Source: Bacteroidota bacterium (GTDB lineage: Bacteria; Bacteroidota; Bacteroidia; NS11-12g; UBA9320). From it: a stretch of 50,257 bases of DNA. The notes under the pieces were generated by a model, which searched no databases, was not told the DNA's origin, and was given only the letters and a program-made list of their open reading frames with translations. This document shows, one piece after another, positions 7,087 through 15,514 of this stretch. Every line of letters begins with the position of its first letter. Position 1 is the stretch's first letter. The DNA lies in contig CANIKO010000021.1 in assembly GCA_947468275.1 (NCBI GenBank), forward strand, positions 1-50,257. The letters run 5' to 3'. Made by a program: the position numbers and the translations under genes.

Positions 7087-8406
7087 TCATTTCAATGTGT
7101 AAAATGCTCCTGCGCCCTTTTGTCCGCTTGGTTTTAGTAAGTGTTTTACTACCATCTCTGTCAAGTCGTTACTTGCAGTATTTCGTGAACAGTCGTTTAA
7201 TTTTTGATATTCACTATTTGTAATTTTCCCCTTGTCTTTTGCGAACATCAAAGCTTTTACTTGTCTGCCGTTTAGGTTAAGTGATTGCAAATATTTTTCA
7301 TTGTAAATATCCTTTCTAAACTCTACAGAAATATCGCTTGAATCATATCGAAAAACAGGGTCGGGGATTCCCGCTTGTTTACATTCTCTAACTATTTTTA
7401 TCGTTCCCCGTCCCCAGGATTCAATGTAACCACTGCGGAACAAAGCATTAGCAATGTCAGGGTTGTATGGTCTTGAAGCGTGTTTTTCCAATAAGTTTTT
7501 AACCGTCCAGTTTTCGGGCAATTGACCTTCGTTCCAAAAAATAATTTTGTCGTTGTAAACGCTTATTTGAATTGGGACACCACCCGAATAATCTTTATGA
7601 GCAATGGCATTCAGCAGGGCTTCACGAACTGCATCTTTTGGATATTCATACGTTTCTATTCTGTTAATGCCTTCGTAACTAATTGCAGCTTTAATATATT
7701 TAGTAAAAAGCAAATCCATTGTTTTCTCTATTTGCTCAAACAAGTTGCCATGTATTTCATCTTGAAATTTTAAATCATCATCGGTTTCAAAATACCCGAT
7801 TTTGATATAAGCACCTGTTACAAAATTTTCGGGGTTGGTGTAAAATAATAGAATGGCGGCACGTTTTAAAAAATCATTCTCTTTTAATTGCAGATTTTCA
7901 AGTAGGTTTTCGTTGCTATCGGTTAAAATATCTTCTTCTATTCGTTGGCTTTTAAATGCACGTTTACGGAAAAAATCAAATGTTTCTTGCTTTAAATCTT
8001 TTGCCGAAACCTTTGGAACCGGCACACCATCCCAGCGTTTCCCTTTTTTCTGTAAAAGAAATTTATCTAAAGCTGCCCCCTTTAATTCTTGCTTGGTGCT
8101 ACCACTTCTATAATGGTATTGCCCTTTGTAATTAACAGGGTAGGGATAACCTTCAACTATTATTTCAATAAAATCGCCTTGGGTTGTAGTGTGTAAATTT
8201 ACATCTGCCAAGATTCCTAAAACATCTCTCACCTTATTGGGTATTTCTTCCAATAATTTTTTTACATCTGTTATACCAACAACATTTCCGTTATCGTCTT
8301 TGCCTATAAAAATGCTCCCATCATTGGCATTAGCAAAACCGCATATCCATTTCAGATACTCATCTCGCCAACTTTGTTTGTATTCTATGTTTTGGGATTC
8401 TGACAT
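7087..8406 (-). CDS. AlbA_2/Schlafen-type ATP-binding regulator (RecG-like C-terminus)
   Basis: A 439-residue protein of the family often named putative DNA-binding or transcriptional regulator. The N-terminal AlbA_2 domain covers about 1-115: SQNIEYKQSW, then CGFANANDGSIFIGKDDNG, then the HYRSGSTKQEL block. A GHKL-like ATP-binding domain (HATPase_c_4) occupies about 235-345, with REALLNAIAHKDYS and ESWGRGTIKI. A winged-helix region closes the protein (ALMFAKDKGKITNSEYQKL). Family members are scattered among genomes and often sit near mobile or defence genes. Here it stands alone between two gene-poor stretches of about 500 bases, which fits an accessory gene. Its target is unknown. Confidence 0.88.
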   Translation of the reverse strand: MSESQNIEYKQSWRDEYLKWICGFANANDGSIFIGKDDNGNVVGITDVKKLLEEIPNKVRDVLGILADVNLHTTTQGDFIEIIVEGYPYPVNYKGQYHYRSGSTKQELKGAALDKFLLQKKGKRWDGVPVPKVSAKDLKQETFDFFRKRAFKSQRIEEDILTDSNENLLENLQLKENDFLKRAAILLFYTNPENFVTGAYIKIGYFETDDDLKFQDEIHGNLFEQIEKTMDLLFTKYIKAAISYEGINRIETYEYPKDAVREALLNAIAHKDYSGGVPIQISVYNDKIIFWNEGQLPENWTVKNLLEKHASRPYNPDIANALFRSGYIESWGRGTIKIVRECKQAGIPDPVFRYDSSDISVEFRKDIYNEKYLQSLNLNGRQVKALMFAKDKGKITNSEYQKLNDCSRNTASNDLTEMVVKHLLKPSGQKGAGAFYTLK

Positions 8407-8541
8407 TCTTCTGTAGATGTTAATTGCCTACCTGCAAATGTATATTTATTAAGCACTGTCAACAAAAAGTTTTGCAACGCCACTCTTTAGGCTAAGGTGT
8501 TTTCAAACAACTCAAATAGTATAAAAACAAACTAAACGACT

Positions 8542-8572
8542 CCCCTGCCGTTACATTTTTCCCCGGCAGGGG
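8542..8572. repeat. GC-rich hairpin
   Basis: CCCCTGCCG (8542-8550) pairs perfectly with CGGCAGGGG (8564-8572) across a 13-base loop in otherwise AT-rich DNA. It may be a terminator or a dispersed palindromic repeat; only one copy was seen here. Confidence 0.5.
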
Positions 8573-8883
8573 GGTGGTGCCTTTGTATTTTTTTAGTAAT
8601 CAACTACTTTCCTTAATTTAAAATGGTGTAACTTAAATGCTATTCGGAATGTCTCTATCCTTTGAGAATTGACCATTAAACATGCATCTTACAATTCGGC
8701 TATAAATTTTGCTTTTTATTTAAAAAAGCCAGATTGGGAACATCTTAACTGGTTGGATAAAATGAATCAGTTTTTGATAATAAAATAATAGACTATGATT
8801 TATTAATTCAAGTGGTTAAATAAAGTTATTATTTCTTCTAAATCCTTTTCCAAAAAGTTCGAGCTCTGTAACCTTGGCTCCGC

Positions 8884-8924
8884 AAAAAAGCCCAATTTTG
8901 TTGCAAAGCAAGATTGGGTTTTTT
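8884..8924. terminator. Bidirectional terminator-like hairpin before the helicase gene
   Basis: CCCAAT at 8891-8896 pairs with ATTGGG at 8913-8918, extended by TTG/CAA inside and by an A run/T run outside. A T tract follows on either strand. It lies directly after the tRNA-like sequence at 8860-8885. Confidence 0.6.
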
Positions 8925-8993
8925 GCTTTTATAAATCCTAACCTTTTTTAAAACAATTTCCTTTTTTAAAAATACTTTTGTTTCTTTAATCCC

Positions 8994-11462
8994 ATGATAA
9001 ATAATCCAACCGAAACTGCCACACAATCTAATCCGCAACTGGACATGGCTTTTGACTATGTGGTAAATACTAATCGGTCGGTTTTTTTAACCGGAAAAGC
9101 GGGAACAGGAAAAACCACCTTTTTACACCGGCTTAAAAAACATACGCCAAAACGAATTACCATTGTGGCTCCTACGGGTGTGGCGGCTATCAACGCCGGC
9201 GGGGTTACCCTTCACTCGCTGTTTCAGTTGCCGTTTGCACCTTTTGTGCCCAACCATTCAGCGGTGGAAGCAAAGAAGTTTTCACGCGATAAAATAAACC
9301 TTATAAAAAGCATAGACCTGCTGGTAATAGATGAAATAAGCATGGTGCGATGCGATGTGTTGGATGCTATTGATTCTGTTTTGAGGCAGTTTAGAAATCG
9401 CTACAAACCCTTTGGTGGTGTGCAATTGCTAATGATTGGTGATATAAACCAATTAGCTCCGGTAGCCAAAGATGAAGAATGGGAATTACTGAGAGAATAT
9501 TATGAAACCGTTTTCTTTTTTAGCAGCAATGCCTTGAAAGAAAACTTTCCTGTGATTGTGGAACTGAAACATATTTTTAGGCAAAGCGACCGTGTATTTA
9601 TTGACTTACTGAACAAAGTGAGAAATAATATAATGGACGAAGAAACCTTTGAATTATTGAACAACCGCCTCGACCCTGATATTTTTGAAAACAATACCGA
9701 TGAAGGCTATATAACTCTCACCTCTCACAATGCCACAGCCCGACAAATAAACAGCGACCGGTTGGCGAAATTTGGAAGTAAATCCTTTTTTTATAAAGCA
9801 AAAGTTAGTGGTGATTTTTCGGAATACAGTTACCCAACAGATGAAAACCTGGAACTGAAACTTGGAGCCCAAGTGATGTTTATTAAAAATGATACAGCCA
9901 AGGAAAAGCGTTTTTTTAATGGTAAAATTGGGAGAATTGTTCAGATTAATAATGAAAAAATAGTTGTATCCACCGATGAAATAGAGGATATTGTAGTGAG
10001 CCAAGAAGAGTGGAGCAACATTAAATACACCCTGAATAATGAGACCAAAAGCATTGATGAAAAAGAGATTGGTTCATTTACACAATTCCCTTTAAAACTG
10101 GCCTATGCCATCACTATTCATAAAAGTCAAGGATTAACATTTGACAAAGTAATTATTGACGCACAAGCAGCCTTTAGCAGTGGCCAAGTGTATGTGGCAC
10201 TAAGCCGTTGCCGCACATTGGAAGGTATTATTTTAAGCACACCCATAAGCAATAAAAGTATAAGATTGGATTTCAATATCAATCTGTTTAACAAAGCCAT
10301 TTCGAGCGAAAATTTGGATGACGCTGAACTTCACAAGGCTAAATTTGATTATCAGGAATCGCTGCTTATGGATTTGCTGGACTTCGGTCAGTTGAATAAA
10401 CCTCTCGTTTATTTACACAAGCAATTGATGGAAAATTCACCGCCCATTGATTCAAAAAGCGTTCAATTAATTGGAGATATTATTTCTAAATCAGAAAAAG
10501 AAATTGGAACGGTTTTGTTCACGTTTCAAAGGCAGATAAAGGAAATATTGACCCAAGCGGATTTGCCTGAAAATAATTCTTTATTAAAAGAACGTTTGAA
10601 GAAAGGGGCAGCATATTTCGAAGGAAAAATAAAGGAACTATTAATTGAACCACTGAAGGATTTCTTTATTACCACCGAAAATAAGGTAATAAAAGAAACG
10701 ATAACTAAGGCTTTGGAAACTGCTAACAAAGCTATTTATGTAAAACGGGAAAGCTTTAAATTTTGCATGACTGATTTTTCAGCTTTAGGTTATTCTCAAA
10801 GCAAAGTGAATGCTGAAATTGATTTTGAAAAGCTAAAACCGACCCGTTCAGGAAAAGAAAGAACACGGCCTTCGCGAATGAGTAACCACCCTGATTTGTA
10901 TAATGCAATTAATGATTTACGAAAGGGCTACGCCAGAGAAAACGGCGTTGAAGATTATCAAATTTTTACTTTAAAAGCCTTATTGGGAATAGCTAATAAT
11001 TTGCCTACAAATTTTAAAGCTTTGGAAGCTATAAGTGGGATTGGTAAAGTGACTTCTCAGCGGTTTGGGGTAGAAATAATAGATGTTGTGAAACAGTATT
11101 GTGAGAAAAATAATATTGAGCCACCCACCCTTATTGAAGCAGAAAAAAAACCAAAACGCGAAATCGGAGAAACTCACAAAACAAGTTTTACACTGTTTAC
11201 TGATGGCAAATCAATTGCGGAAATAGCTGCTGAAAGAGAATTGACAGAATCTACAATTTTTGGCCATTTATCGCAGTGTGTTATTAATGGTGCATTAAAG
11301 CTGGAGCAATTGATACCACAAGAAAAATTAAAGGTTTTAGAAAAATTTTATTCCGAAAATTCTGGCATTTTATTAACAGATGCCAAATCTAAATTAGGAG
11401 AGAATTACTCGTTTGGAGAATTGATATTGTTTCAGAATTACTGGAACCACAAAGAAAAATAA
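8994..11462 (+). CDS. PIF1-like helicase with HRDC and C-terminal helix-turn-helix
   Basis: An 822-residue superfamily 1B (PIF1/RecD-like) DNA helicase. Walker A is GKAGTGKTT at 34-42, followed by the PIF1-typical APTGVAAINAGG; Walker B is LLVIDEIS. The C-terminal RecA-like half shows AYAITIHKSQGLTFDKVIID and VALSRCRTLEG, the UvrD_C_2-type motifs. An HRDC domain lies at about 628-700 (LYNAINDLRKGYARENGV opens it), and an HTH_40-like domain at about 720-810 (GKSIAEIAAERELTESTIF). This fusion is common in Bacteroidota and suggests a role in unwinding DNA during repair or replication. It is a single gene with a short leader and no clear ribosome binding site. Confidence 0.9.
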   Translation: MINNPTETATQSNPQLDMAFDYVVNTNRSVFLTGKAGTGKTTFLHRLKKHTPKRITIVAPTGVAAINAGGVTLHSLFQLPFAPFVPNHSAVEAKKFSRDKINLIKSIDLLVIDEISMVRCDVLDAIDSVLRQFRNRYKPFGGVQLLMIGDINQLAPVAKDEEWELLREYYETVFFFSSNALKENFPVIVELKHIFRQSDRVFIDLLNKVRNNIMDEETFELLNNRLDPDIFENNTDEGYITLTSHNATARQINSDRLAKFGSKSFFYKAKVSGDFSEYSYPTDENLELKLGAQVMFIKNDTAKEKRFFNGKIGRIVQINNEKIVVSTDEIEDIVVSQEEWSNIKYTLNNETKSIDEKEIGSFTQFPLKLAYAITIHKSQGLTFDKVIIDAQAAFSSGQVYVALSRCRTLEGIILSTPISNKSIRLDFNINLFNKAISSENLDDAELHKAKFDYQESLLMDLLDFGQLNKPLVYLHKQLMENSPPIDSKSVQLIGDIISKSEKEIGTVLFTFQRQIKEILTQADLPENNSLLKERLKKGAAYFEGKIKELLIEPLKDFFITTENKVIKETITKALETANKAIYVKRESFKFCMTDFSALGYSQSKVNAEIDFEKLKPTRSGKERTRPSRMSNHPDLYNAINDLRKGYARENGVEDYQIFTLKALLGIANNLPTNFKALEAISGIGKVTSQRFGVEIIDVVKQYCEKNNIEPPTLIEAEKKPKREIGETHKTSFTLFTDGKSIAEIAAERELTESTIFGHLSQCVINGALKLEQLIPQEKLKVLEKFYSENSGILLTDAKSKLGENYSFGELILFQNYWNHKEK

Positions 11463-11570
11463 TCTCCCAAAATTTGTCATTTCGCGGCACGAGGAATCTC
11501 TCCGCTAATTTGAAAGTTGCTTCCGTCCTTAGCATTACAAAAACCAAGAATTCTTTTACTTTTTTATCCT

Positions 11571-11578
11571 TACATTTG
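11571..11578 (+). promoter_or_regulatory. Putative -7 element (TACATTTG) of accA
   Basis: Perfect TAnnTTTG match 20 bases before the chosen accA start at 11598. This supports placing the start there and not at the upstream in-frame ATG at 11517, which would lie before the promoter. Confidence 0.55.
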
Positions 11579-11597
11579 CCACCCTAATAAAATTTAT

Positions 11598-12551
11598 ATG
11601 ATGCTTTTTGATTTTGAGAAACCAATTGAAGATTTGCAAAAGCAGATTGATAAAGCAAAAGAAACCACTACCAAAGGCAAAGTGGACTTGAGCGATACAA
11701 TTGAACAATTAGAAAAAAAAGTTCAAGAATTAAGCAAATCTATTTATGATGACCTTAATGGATGGCAAAAAGTTCAGATTAGTCGTCACCCCGACAGGCC
11801 TTATACCTTAGATTATATTGAAGGTGTTTTTAAAGACTTTATTGAATTGCATGGCGATAGAAATGTAGCCGACGATAAAGCCATGGTGGGTGGATTTGCT
11901 AAATTAGACAATCAACCGGTGATGGTAATTGGCCATCAAAAAGGCCGAAATACAAAACAACGCCAGATGCGAAACTTTGGAATGCCAAATCCTGAAGGCT
12001 ACCGAAAAGCCTTGCGCCTGATGCGATTGGCTGAAAAATTTAATATTCCTATCATTACTTTAATTGATACTCCGGGGGCTTCGCCGGGATTAGAAGCTGA
12101 GGAACGTGGACAAGGAGAAGCCATTGCCAAAAATCTGATGGAAATGTCGGTGCTTAAAGTGCCTGTAATTTGTGTTGTGATAGGCGAAGGAGCCAGTGGC
12201 GGTGCTTTAGGAATTGGTGTTGGAAATAAAATTGCGATGTTGGAATATACTTGGTATTCGGTTATTTCACCCGAATCGTGTTCATCCATACTTTGGCGCA
12301 GTTGGGAGTTTAAAGAAAAAGCAGCTATTGCTTTAAAATTAACTTCATCCGATATGTTGGAGAACGGATTGATTGATAAAGTAATAAAAGAACCTTTGGG
12401 TGGTGCTCATAATGACCCTGAAAGTATGTATAAAACCCTAAAAGTTGAATTAAAGAAAATGCTTAAAGACCTAATGGAACTTAGCAAAGATGAATTGGTG
12501 ACGCAACGGGTGGAGAAGTTTTCTAATATGGGGGTTTATACGGAACTATAG
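11598..12551 (+). CDS. accA: Acetyl-CoA carboxylase, carboxyltransferase subunit alpha
   Basis: AccA transfers the carboxyl group from carboxybiotin to acetyl-CoA, with AccD, to give malonyl-CoA for fatty acid synthesis. From the ATG at 11598 the protein has 317 residues, the family's usual length, and begins [14 protein letters not shown] as AccA proteins do. Clear family blocks are [14 protein letters not shown], the [13 protein letters not shown] region, [18 protein letters not shown] and [14 protein letters not shown], the last two lining the acyl-CoA oxyanion pocket. The in-frame ATG at 11517 adds 27 unrelated residues and precedes the promoter element at 11571, so it was not used. It is not next to other acc genes. 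Confidence 0.97.
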   Translation: MMLFDFEKPIEDLQKQIDKAKETTTKGKVDLSDTIEQLEKKVQELSKSIYDDLNGWQKVQISRHPDRPYTLDYIEGVFKDFIELHGDRNVADDKAMVGGFAKLDNQPVMVIGHQKGRNTKQRQMRNFGMPNPEGYRKALRLMRLAEKFNIPIITLIDTPGASPGLEAEERGQGEAIAKNLMEMSVLKVPVICVVIGEGASGGALGIGVGNKIAMLEYTWYSVISPESCSSILWRSWEFKEKAAIALKLTSSDMLENGLIDKVIKEPLGGAHNDPESMYKTLKVELKKMLKDLMELSKDELVTQRVEKFSNMGVYTEL

Positions 12552-12695
12552 GTTTTCTCAGCTACCATTGTTTGTAACCTCTTTCATAAATATTTATAAA
12601 GATTCTATTTTCTAAAAATTATTACCAATGCCAAATATTTGGTTACTTTCGTTGAGCCTTATTAATGAACGTTTTATTATTTAATCTTAATTACA

Positions 12696-12887
12696 ATGAA
12701 AAAACAAACATTTAAAAGTCTGGGTATTACTCCCCCCCTACAACCACAAAGGTTTTCTGTAGGGGCAACCTCCTACAGAAGTTTTATTCTTAGCTTCTGC
12801 TTTTTATTTTTCTCTTTTTTTGTATCAGTAACGATTGGGTTCTCACAAACATTACATGATTCAAGTAATCTTTTTATTATGGAATGA
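12696..12887 (+). pseudogene. Detached signal peptide of the M4 metalloprotease, ending at an in-frame TGA
   Basis: A 63-codon frame begins MKKQTFKSLGI, carries a long hydrophobic core, and ends FSQTLHDSSNLFIME before a TGA at 12885. The frame continues after the stop into the protease at 12906 (T-I-E-N-N-P-M-G). It therefore looks like the 5' end of the same gene, cut by one nonsense codon (for instance TGG to TGA) or by a sequence error. The n-region is unusually long because a hairpin-forming insert at 12735-12778 is translated within it. Confidence 0.65.
12735..12778. repeat. REP-like palindromic insert inside signal-peptide coding sequence
   Basis: CCCCTACA (12735-12742) pairs with TGTAGGGG (12758-12765), and CTGTAGG (12757-12763) pairs with CCTACAG (12772-12778), giving two competing hairpins. 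The local GC content is far above the flanks. It looks like a short mobile palindromic element that inserted in frame. Confidence 0.5.
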
Positions 12888-12905
12888 ACAATTGAAAATA
12901 ATCCG

Positions 12906-14828
12906 ATGGGTTTGCTTTGGTGGAAATGTGATTCAATGCGCCCTATGAAACTTTTTAGTGATTATAAACCCCATACGGGATTAGGAATTTTCGATAGCAT
13001 GGCAATAATTAGGATATATATAGATGATCAGATTTGTTTAGGTCATGTCGTATATCAACAATTTTTTAAAAATATTTTAGTAGAAGGTGGGGAATTTAGA
13101 GAACATTATGACCCATCGACAGACCAAGTAATTCTTTCTAACGGTAAAATTATAGAAAATTTAGATTTGCCAAATTCCCCTGAAGTAAGTGAATCTGAAG
13201 CCTTGGGAATAGCCTTGGATTCCATTGGTGCTGAAACTTATGCTTGGCAGAATGATAGCTTAGAATACTGGTTGCAGCAGGATTCTGTTCCTGAAATGAG
13301 TACTTATTATCCAAATGGCGAATTGGTGTATGCCTTAATCGGAGACCGTAGCTTAGACCCAATTAATTATAAATTAGCGTGGAAATATAAAATATATGCA
13401 ATTAGCCCAAGATATTATAAGGAGGTTTATGTAGATGCAATAAATGGAGATATTCTTAAAGAAGTTCCATTAGATGATTTTGGAGATTTTAATCATATCT
13501 ATTATGGTAACAAATATTTAGATACAAGATGGTGGGGAGGCTTAAGAAATACTTATTACTTAAAGGCTAATGATGATGGAAGAAATATTAAAACTAGGGA
13601 TGACACGGGGACTGGTGATGAAGACGGGCAATGGAAAGATAAAAAATTGGTGCATGATGATGATGATCATTGGGGTAATAATCATTGGGCAGCCACATCT
13701 TGTCATCATGTTGTACAGGAAGCATGGGCTTTTTTCAGAGACACTTATGGTCAAGATGGTTTTGATGATAACAAAAAAGAAATAAGGGTGGAGGCTAACG
13801 TTCCTAATCCTTGGATTTTTAATAATGTTGGATTTTCCGCAGTAAATAGTTCATTTGATAAGATTACGTATGGGGCAGTTACAATAGGTACCAATATATA
13901 TGCGACTTATGATGTTACTGGTCATGAATTTACCCATGGAAAAGATAATAGTAAAGGTGAAAGGGCAATGGTTAATGAAGGTGAAACAGGTTCTTTAGAA
14001 GAATCTTTTGGAGATATTTTTGGTGCAATGACTGAACGATTTGCTAAAGGTTCATATAATTGGACAATGAAAGAAGATGCAAATGCTACAAGTAGAGATA
14101 TGCAAACTCCTGAAAATTTTGATCAACCGAGTTGGTATCAAACACACAGTAATTGGATAGATGTTGTAGGTTGCATTCCCTCTATAACAAATGACTATTG
14201 TTTTACTCATAAAAACGATGGTGTACAAAATAAATATTTTTATTTATTAAGTATGGGTGGTGCACAAAACTTAAAGACAGTAGGTGGAGTTGGAATTGAT
14301 ATTGCCGCCGAGGTTACTTTTTATAGTTTTTTACATCTAACTGAAAGTCGTGAAAGTTATCCTTTGGCAAGAGAACATGCTATTGCTGCTGCAAGGATAC
14401 TATATGGAACGTGCTCTTATGTGGAAAATCAGGTATGTAGAGCATGGAGTGCTTGTAATATTGGGCCTTATTGTGAGCCATGTGCTCAATCAAATCCTTG
14501 CTGGAATAAAGGTTGCGGAGGTGAAGCTGCAATATTCCTTAATACTAACAACTTAGACAAAAAAATAAAATATGTCAGTATTTATCCGAATCCTGCAAAA
14601 AATATTGTTTCGATTAAATTCAATGAATTAACTTTAAGCGAATTATCGCAAACCAATGCCGAAATAAAAGTTACGGATTTGTTAGGAAGGCTTAAAACAA
14701 ATATTAAGGTCAATAAAAAAGACCATATAACAACAATAGATATTTCAAACTATGAATCTGGTATTTATTTTATTGTCATTTATGATAATAACGGAATTGG
14801 ATACTCCTTTAAAATAATAAAAGAGTGA
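12906..14828 (+). CDS. Thermolysin-type (M4) zinc metalloprotease with FTP propeptide and T9SS domain
   Basis: A 640-residue body of a secreted thermolysin-family protease. The propeptide has an FTP-like part (LGHVVYQQFF and VEGGEFREHYD) and a PepSY-like part (ALGIALDSIGAETYAW). The catalytic domain holds HEFTH (His340, Glu341, His344), the third zinc ligand Glu366 with Asp370 in LEESFGDIFG, and the active-site His segment THKNDGVQNKYFYLL. A Cys-rich stretch (CEPCAQSNPCWNKGC) leads to a T9SS type-A sorting domain starting VSIYPNPAKN. It lacks a signal peptide at this ATG; the in-frame signal sequence lies upstream at 12696-12887 behind a TGA. Unless that stop is an artefact or is read through, the enzyme would stay in the cytoplasm. 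All catalytic residues are intact. Confidence 0.9.
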   Translation: MGLLWWKCDSMRPMKLFSDYKPHTGLGIFDSMAIIRIYIDDQICLGHVVYQQFFKNILVEGGEFREHYDPSTDQVILSNGKIIENLDLPNSPEVSESEALGIALDSIGAETYAWQNDSLEYWLQQDSVPEMSTYYPNGELVYALIGDRSLDPINYKLAWKYKIYAISPRYYKEVYVDAINGDILKEVPLDDFGDFNHIYYGNKYLDTRWWGGLRNTYYLKANDDGRNIKTRDDTGTGDEDGQWKDKKLVHDDDDHWGNNHWAATSCHHVVQEAWAFFRDTYGQDGFDDNKKEIRVEANVPNPWIFNNVGFSAVNSSFDKITYGAVTIGTNIYATYDVTGHEFTHGKDNSKGERAMVNEGETGSLEESFGDIFGAMTERFAKGSYNWTMKEDANATSRDMQTPENFDQPSWYQTHSNWIDVVGCIPSITNDYCFTHKNDGVQNKYFYLLSMGGAQNLKTVGGVGIDIAAEVTFYSFLHLTESRESYPLAREHAIAAARILYGTCSYVENQVCRAWSACNIGPYCEPCAQSNPCWNKGCGGEAAIFLNTNNLDKKIKYVSIYPNPAKNIVSIKFNELTLSELSQTNAEIKVTDLLGRLKTNIKVNKKDHITTIDISNYESGIYFIVIYDNNGIGYSFKIIKE

Positions 14829-15514
14829 GATTTATATTAGGATTAATTATTTATAATTTAGGAAGTGTGCTATCTGTAAAGGCAGATAGCACATTAGTTA
14901 CCAAATTACTAAAAAATAAAATTGAAATTGGGATAATAAATTTAAATTTATTGGATGGATATGGCTTTAAAAAGAATTTTAGTTATAAATATAAAGGTTA
15001 TGACCTAGGATATAGTTATGGTTATACGCATTTTTTTAGCAAAAAATATTTTATCGGAATAAGCAAACTTAAATATGCCAGAACTGACTACGGAAATTTG
15101 AGGGGTCAGAAAGATTTTTCAGAGTTTAAGATCGGCGATATTGTCTATATTAATATTGCAATGTATGATTTGAAATTTGGAAGACAATATGATAAAACCA
15201 TTTCGAAACATATAATAATATCAGTTTCACCCTCAGTTCATTTGGGTTATCGCAATGGAGGTGGGCTTGTGTTTTTAGGAATGTACCCTAGTGGTTTTGA
15301 TTTTGAAAGTCATGGTATTACTTATAAAGGTTTTGGTTTTGGATTTGGGAATGAAATTTCATTAATTTGCTATAACCATATATCTCTATCTATAAACCTT
15401 AATTACTGGTATATTTCTGAACAATTTAAATTTGTAGATGAACAACGTAATTATGTTTATTATCCACCAAGAAACATGATTTCTTTTCAACCTAAATTAG
15501 GAGTATTATTCTAA
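14825..15514 (+). CDS. Small barrel-like outer membrane/periplasmic protein, coupled to the protease
   Basis: A 229-residue protein not assigned to a family. Translation starts at GTG 14825, overlapping the protease stop codon (GTGA), so the two are coupled. The N-terminus is a signal peptide (MRFILGLIIYNLGSVLSVKA). The rest alternates hydrophobic and polar residues in Gly/Tyr-rich strands (YKGYDLGYSYGYTHFF, GFGFGFGNEISL) and ends in Phe, as expected of an outer-membrane beta-barrel. Its stop codon overlaps that of the convergent PurF-like gene by three bases. The coupling hints at a shared envelope role with the protease, but the function is unknown. Confidence 0.7.
   Translation: MRFILGLIIYNLGSVLSVKADSTLVTKLLKNKIEIGIINLNLLDGYGFKKNFSYKYKGYDLGYSYGYTHFFSKKYFIGISKLKYARTDYGNLRGQKDFSEFKIGDIVYINIAMYDLKFGRQYDKTISKHIIISVSPSVHLGYRNGGGLVFLGMYPSGFDFESHGITYKGFGFGFGNEISLICYNHISLSINLNYWYISEQFKFVDEQRNYVYYPPRNMISFQPKLGVLF

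Larger units (their letters stand above)
8407..8993. other. Gene-free stretch with GC-rich hairpin, tRNA-like end and terminator
   Basis: No gene is supported. It contains a perfect 9-bp GC-rich hairpin at 8542-8572, a sequence resembling a degenerate tRNA 3' end at about 8860-8885 (GTTCGAGCTC then CTTGGCTCCGCA), and a bidirectional terminator-like hairpin at 8884-8924. Confidence 0.55.

Noticed and set aside
8838-9038. 66-codon minus-strand frame across the terminator and the helicase start
   Set aside because: It runs through a terminator-like hairpin and overlaps the helicase start; composition is not protein-like.
11465-11597. Upstream extension of accA from the ATG at 11517
   Set aside because: The extra 27 residues are not part of AccA, the promoter element lies after that ATG, and the region (GTCATTTCGCGGCACGAGG) resembles a dispersed Bacteroidota intergenic repeat, from memory.
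12885-12887. TGA as a recoded sense codon
   Set aside because: TGA ends the protease gene itself; no sign of selenocysteine or Trp recoding was seen.
13560-13785. Methionine-rich frames on both strands in the protease
   Set aside because: They come from the GAT-GAT-rich stretch coding Asp/His residues of the M4 protein.
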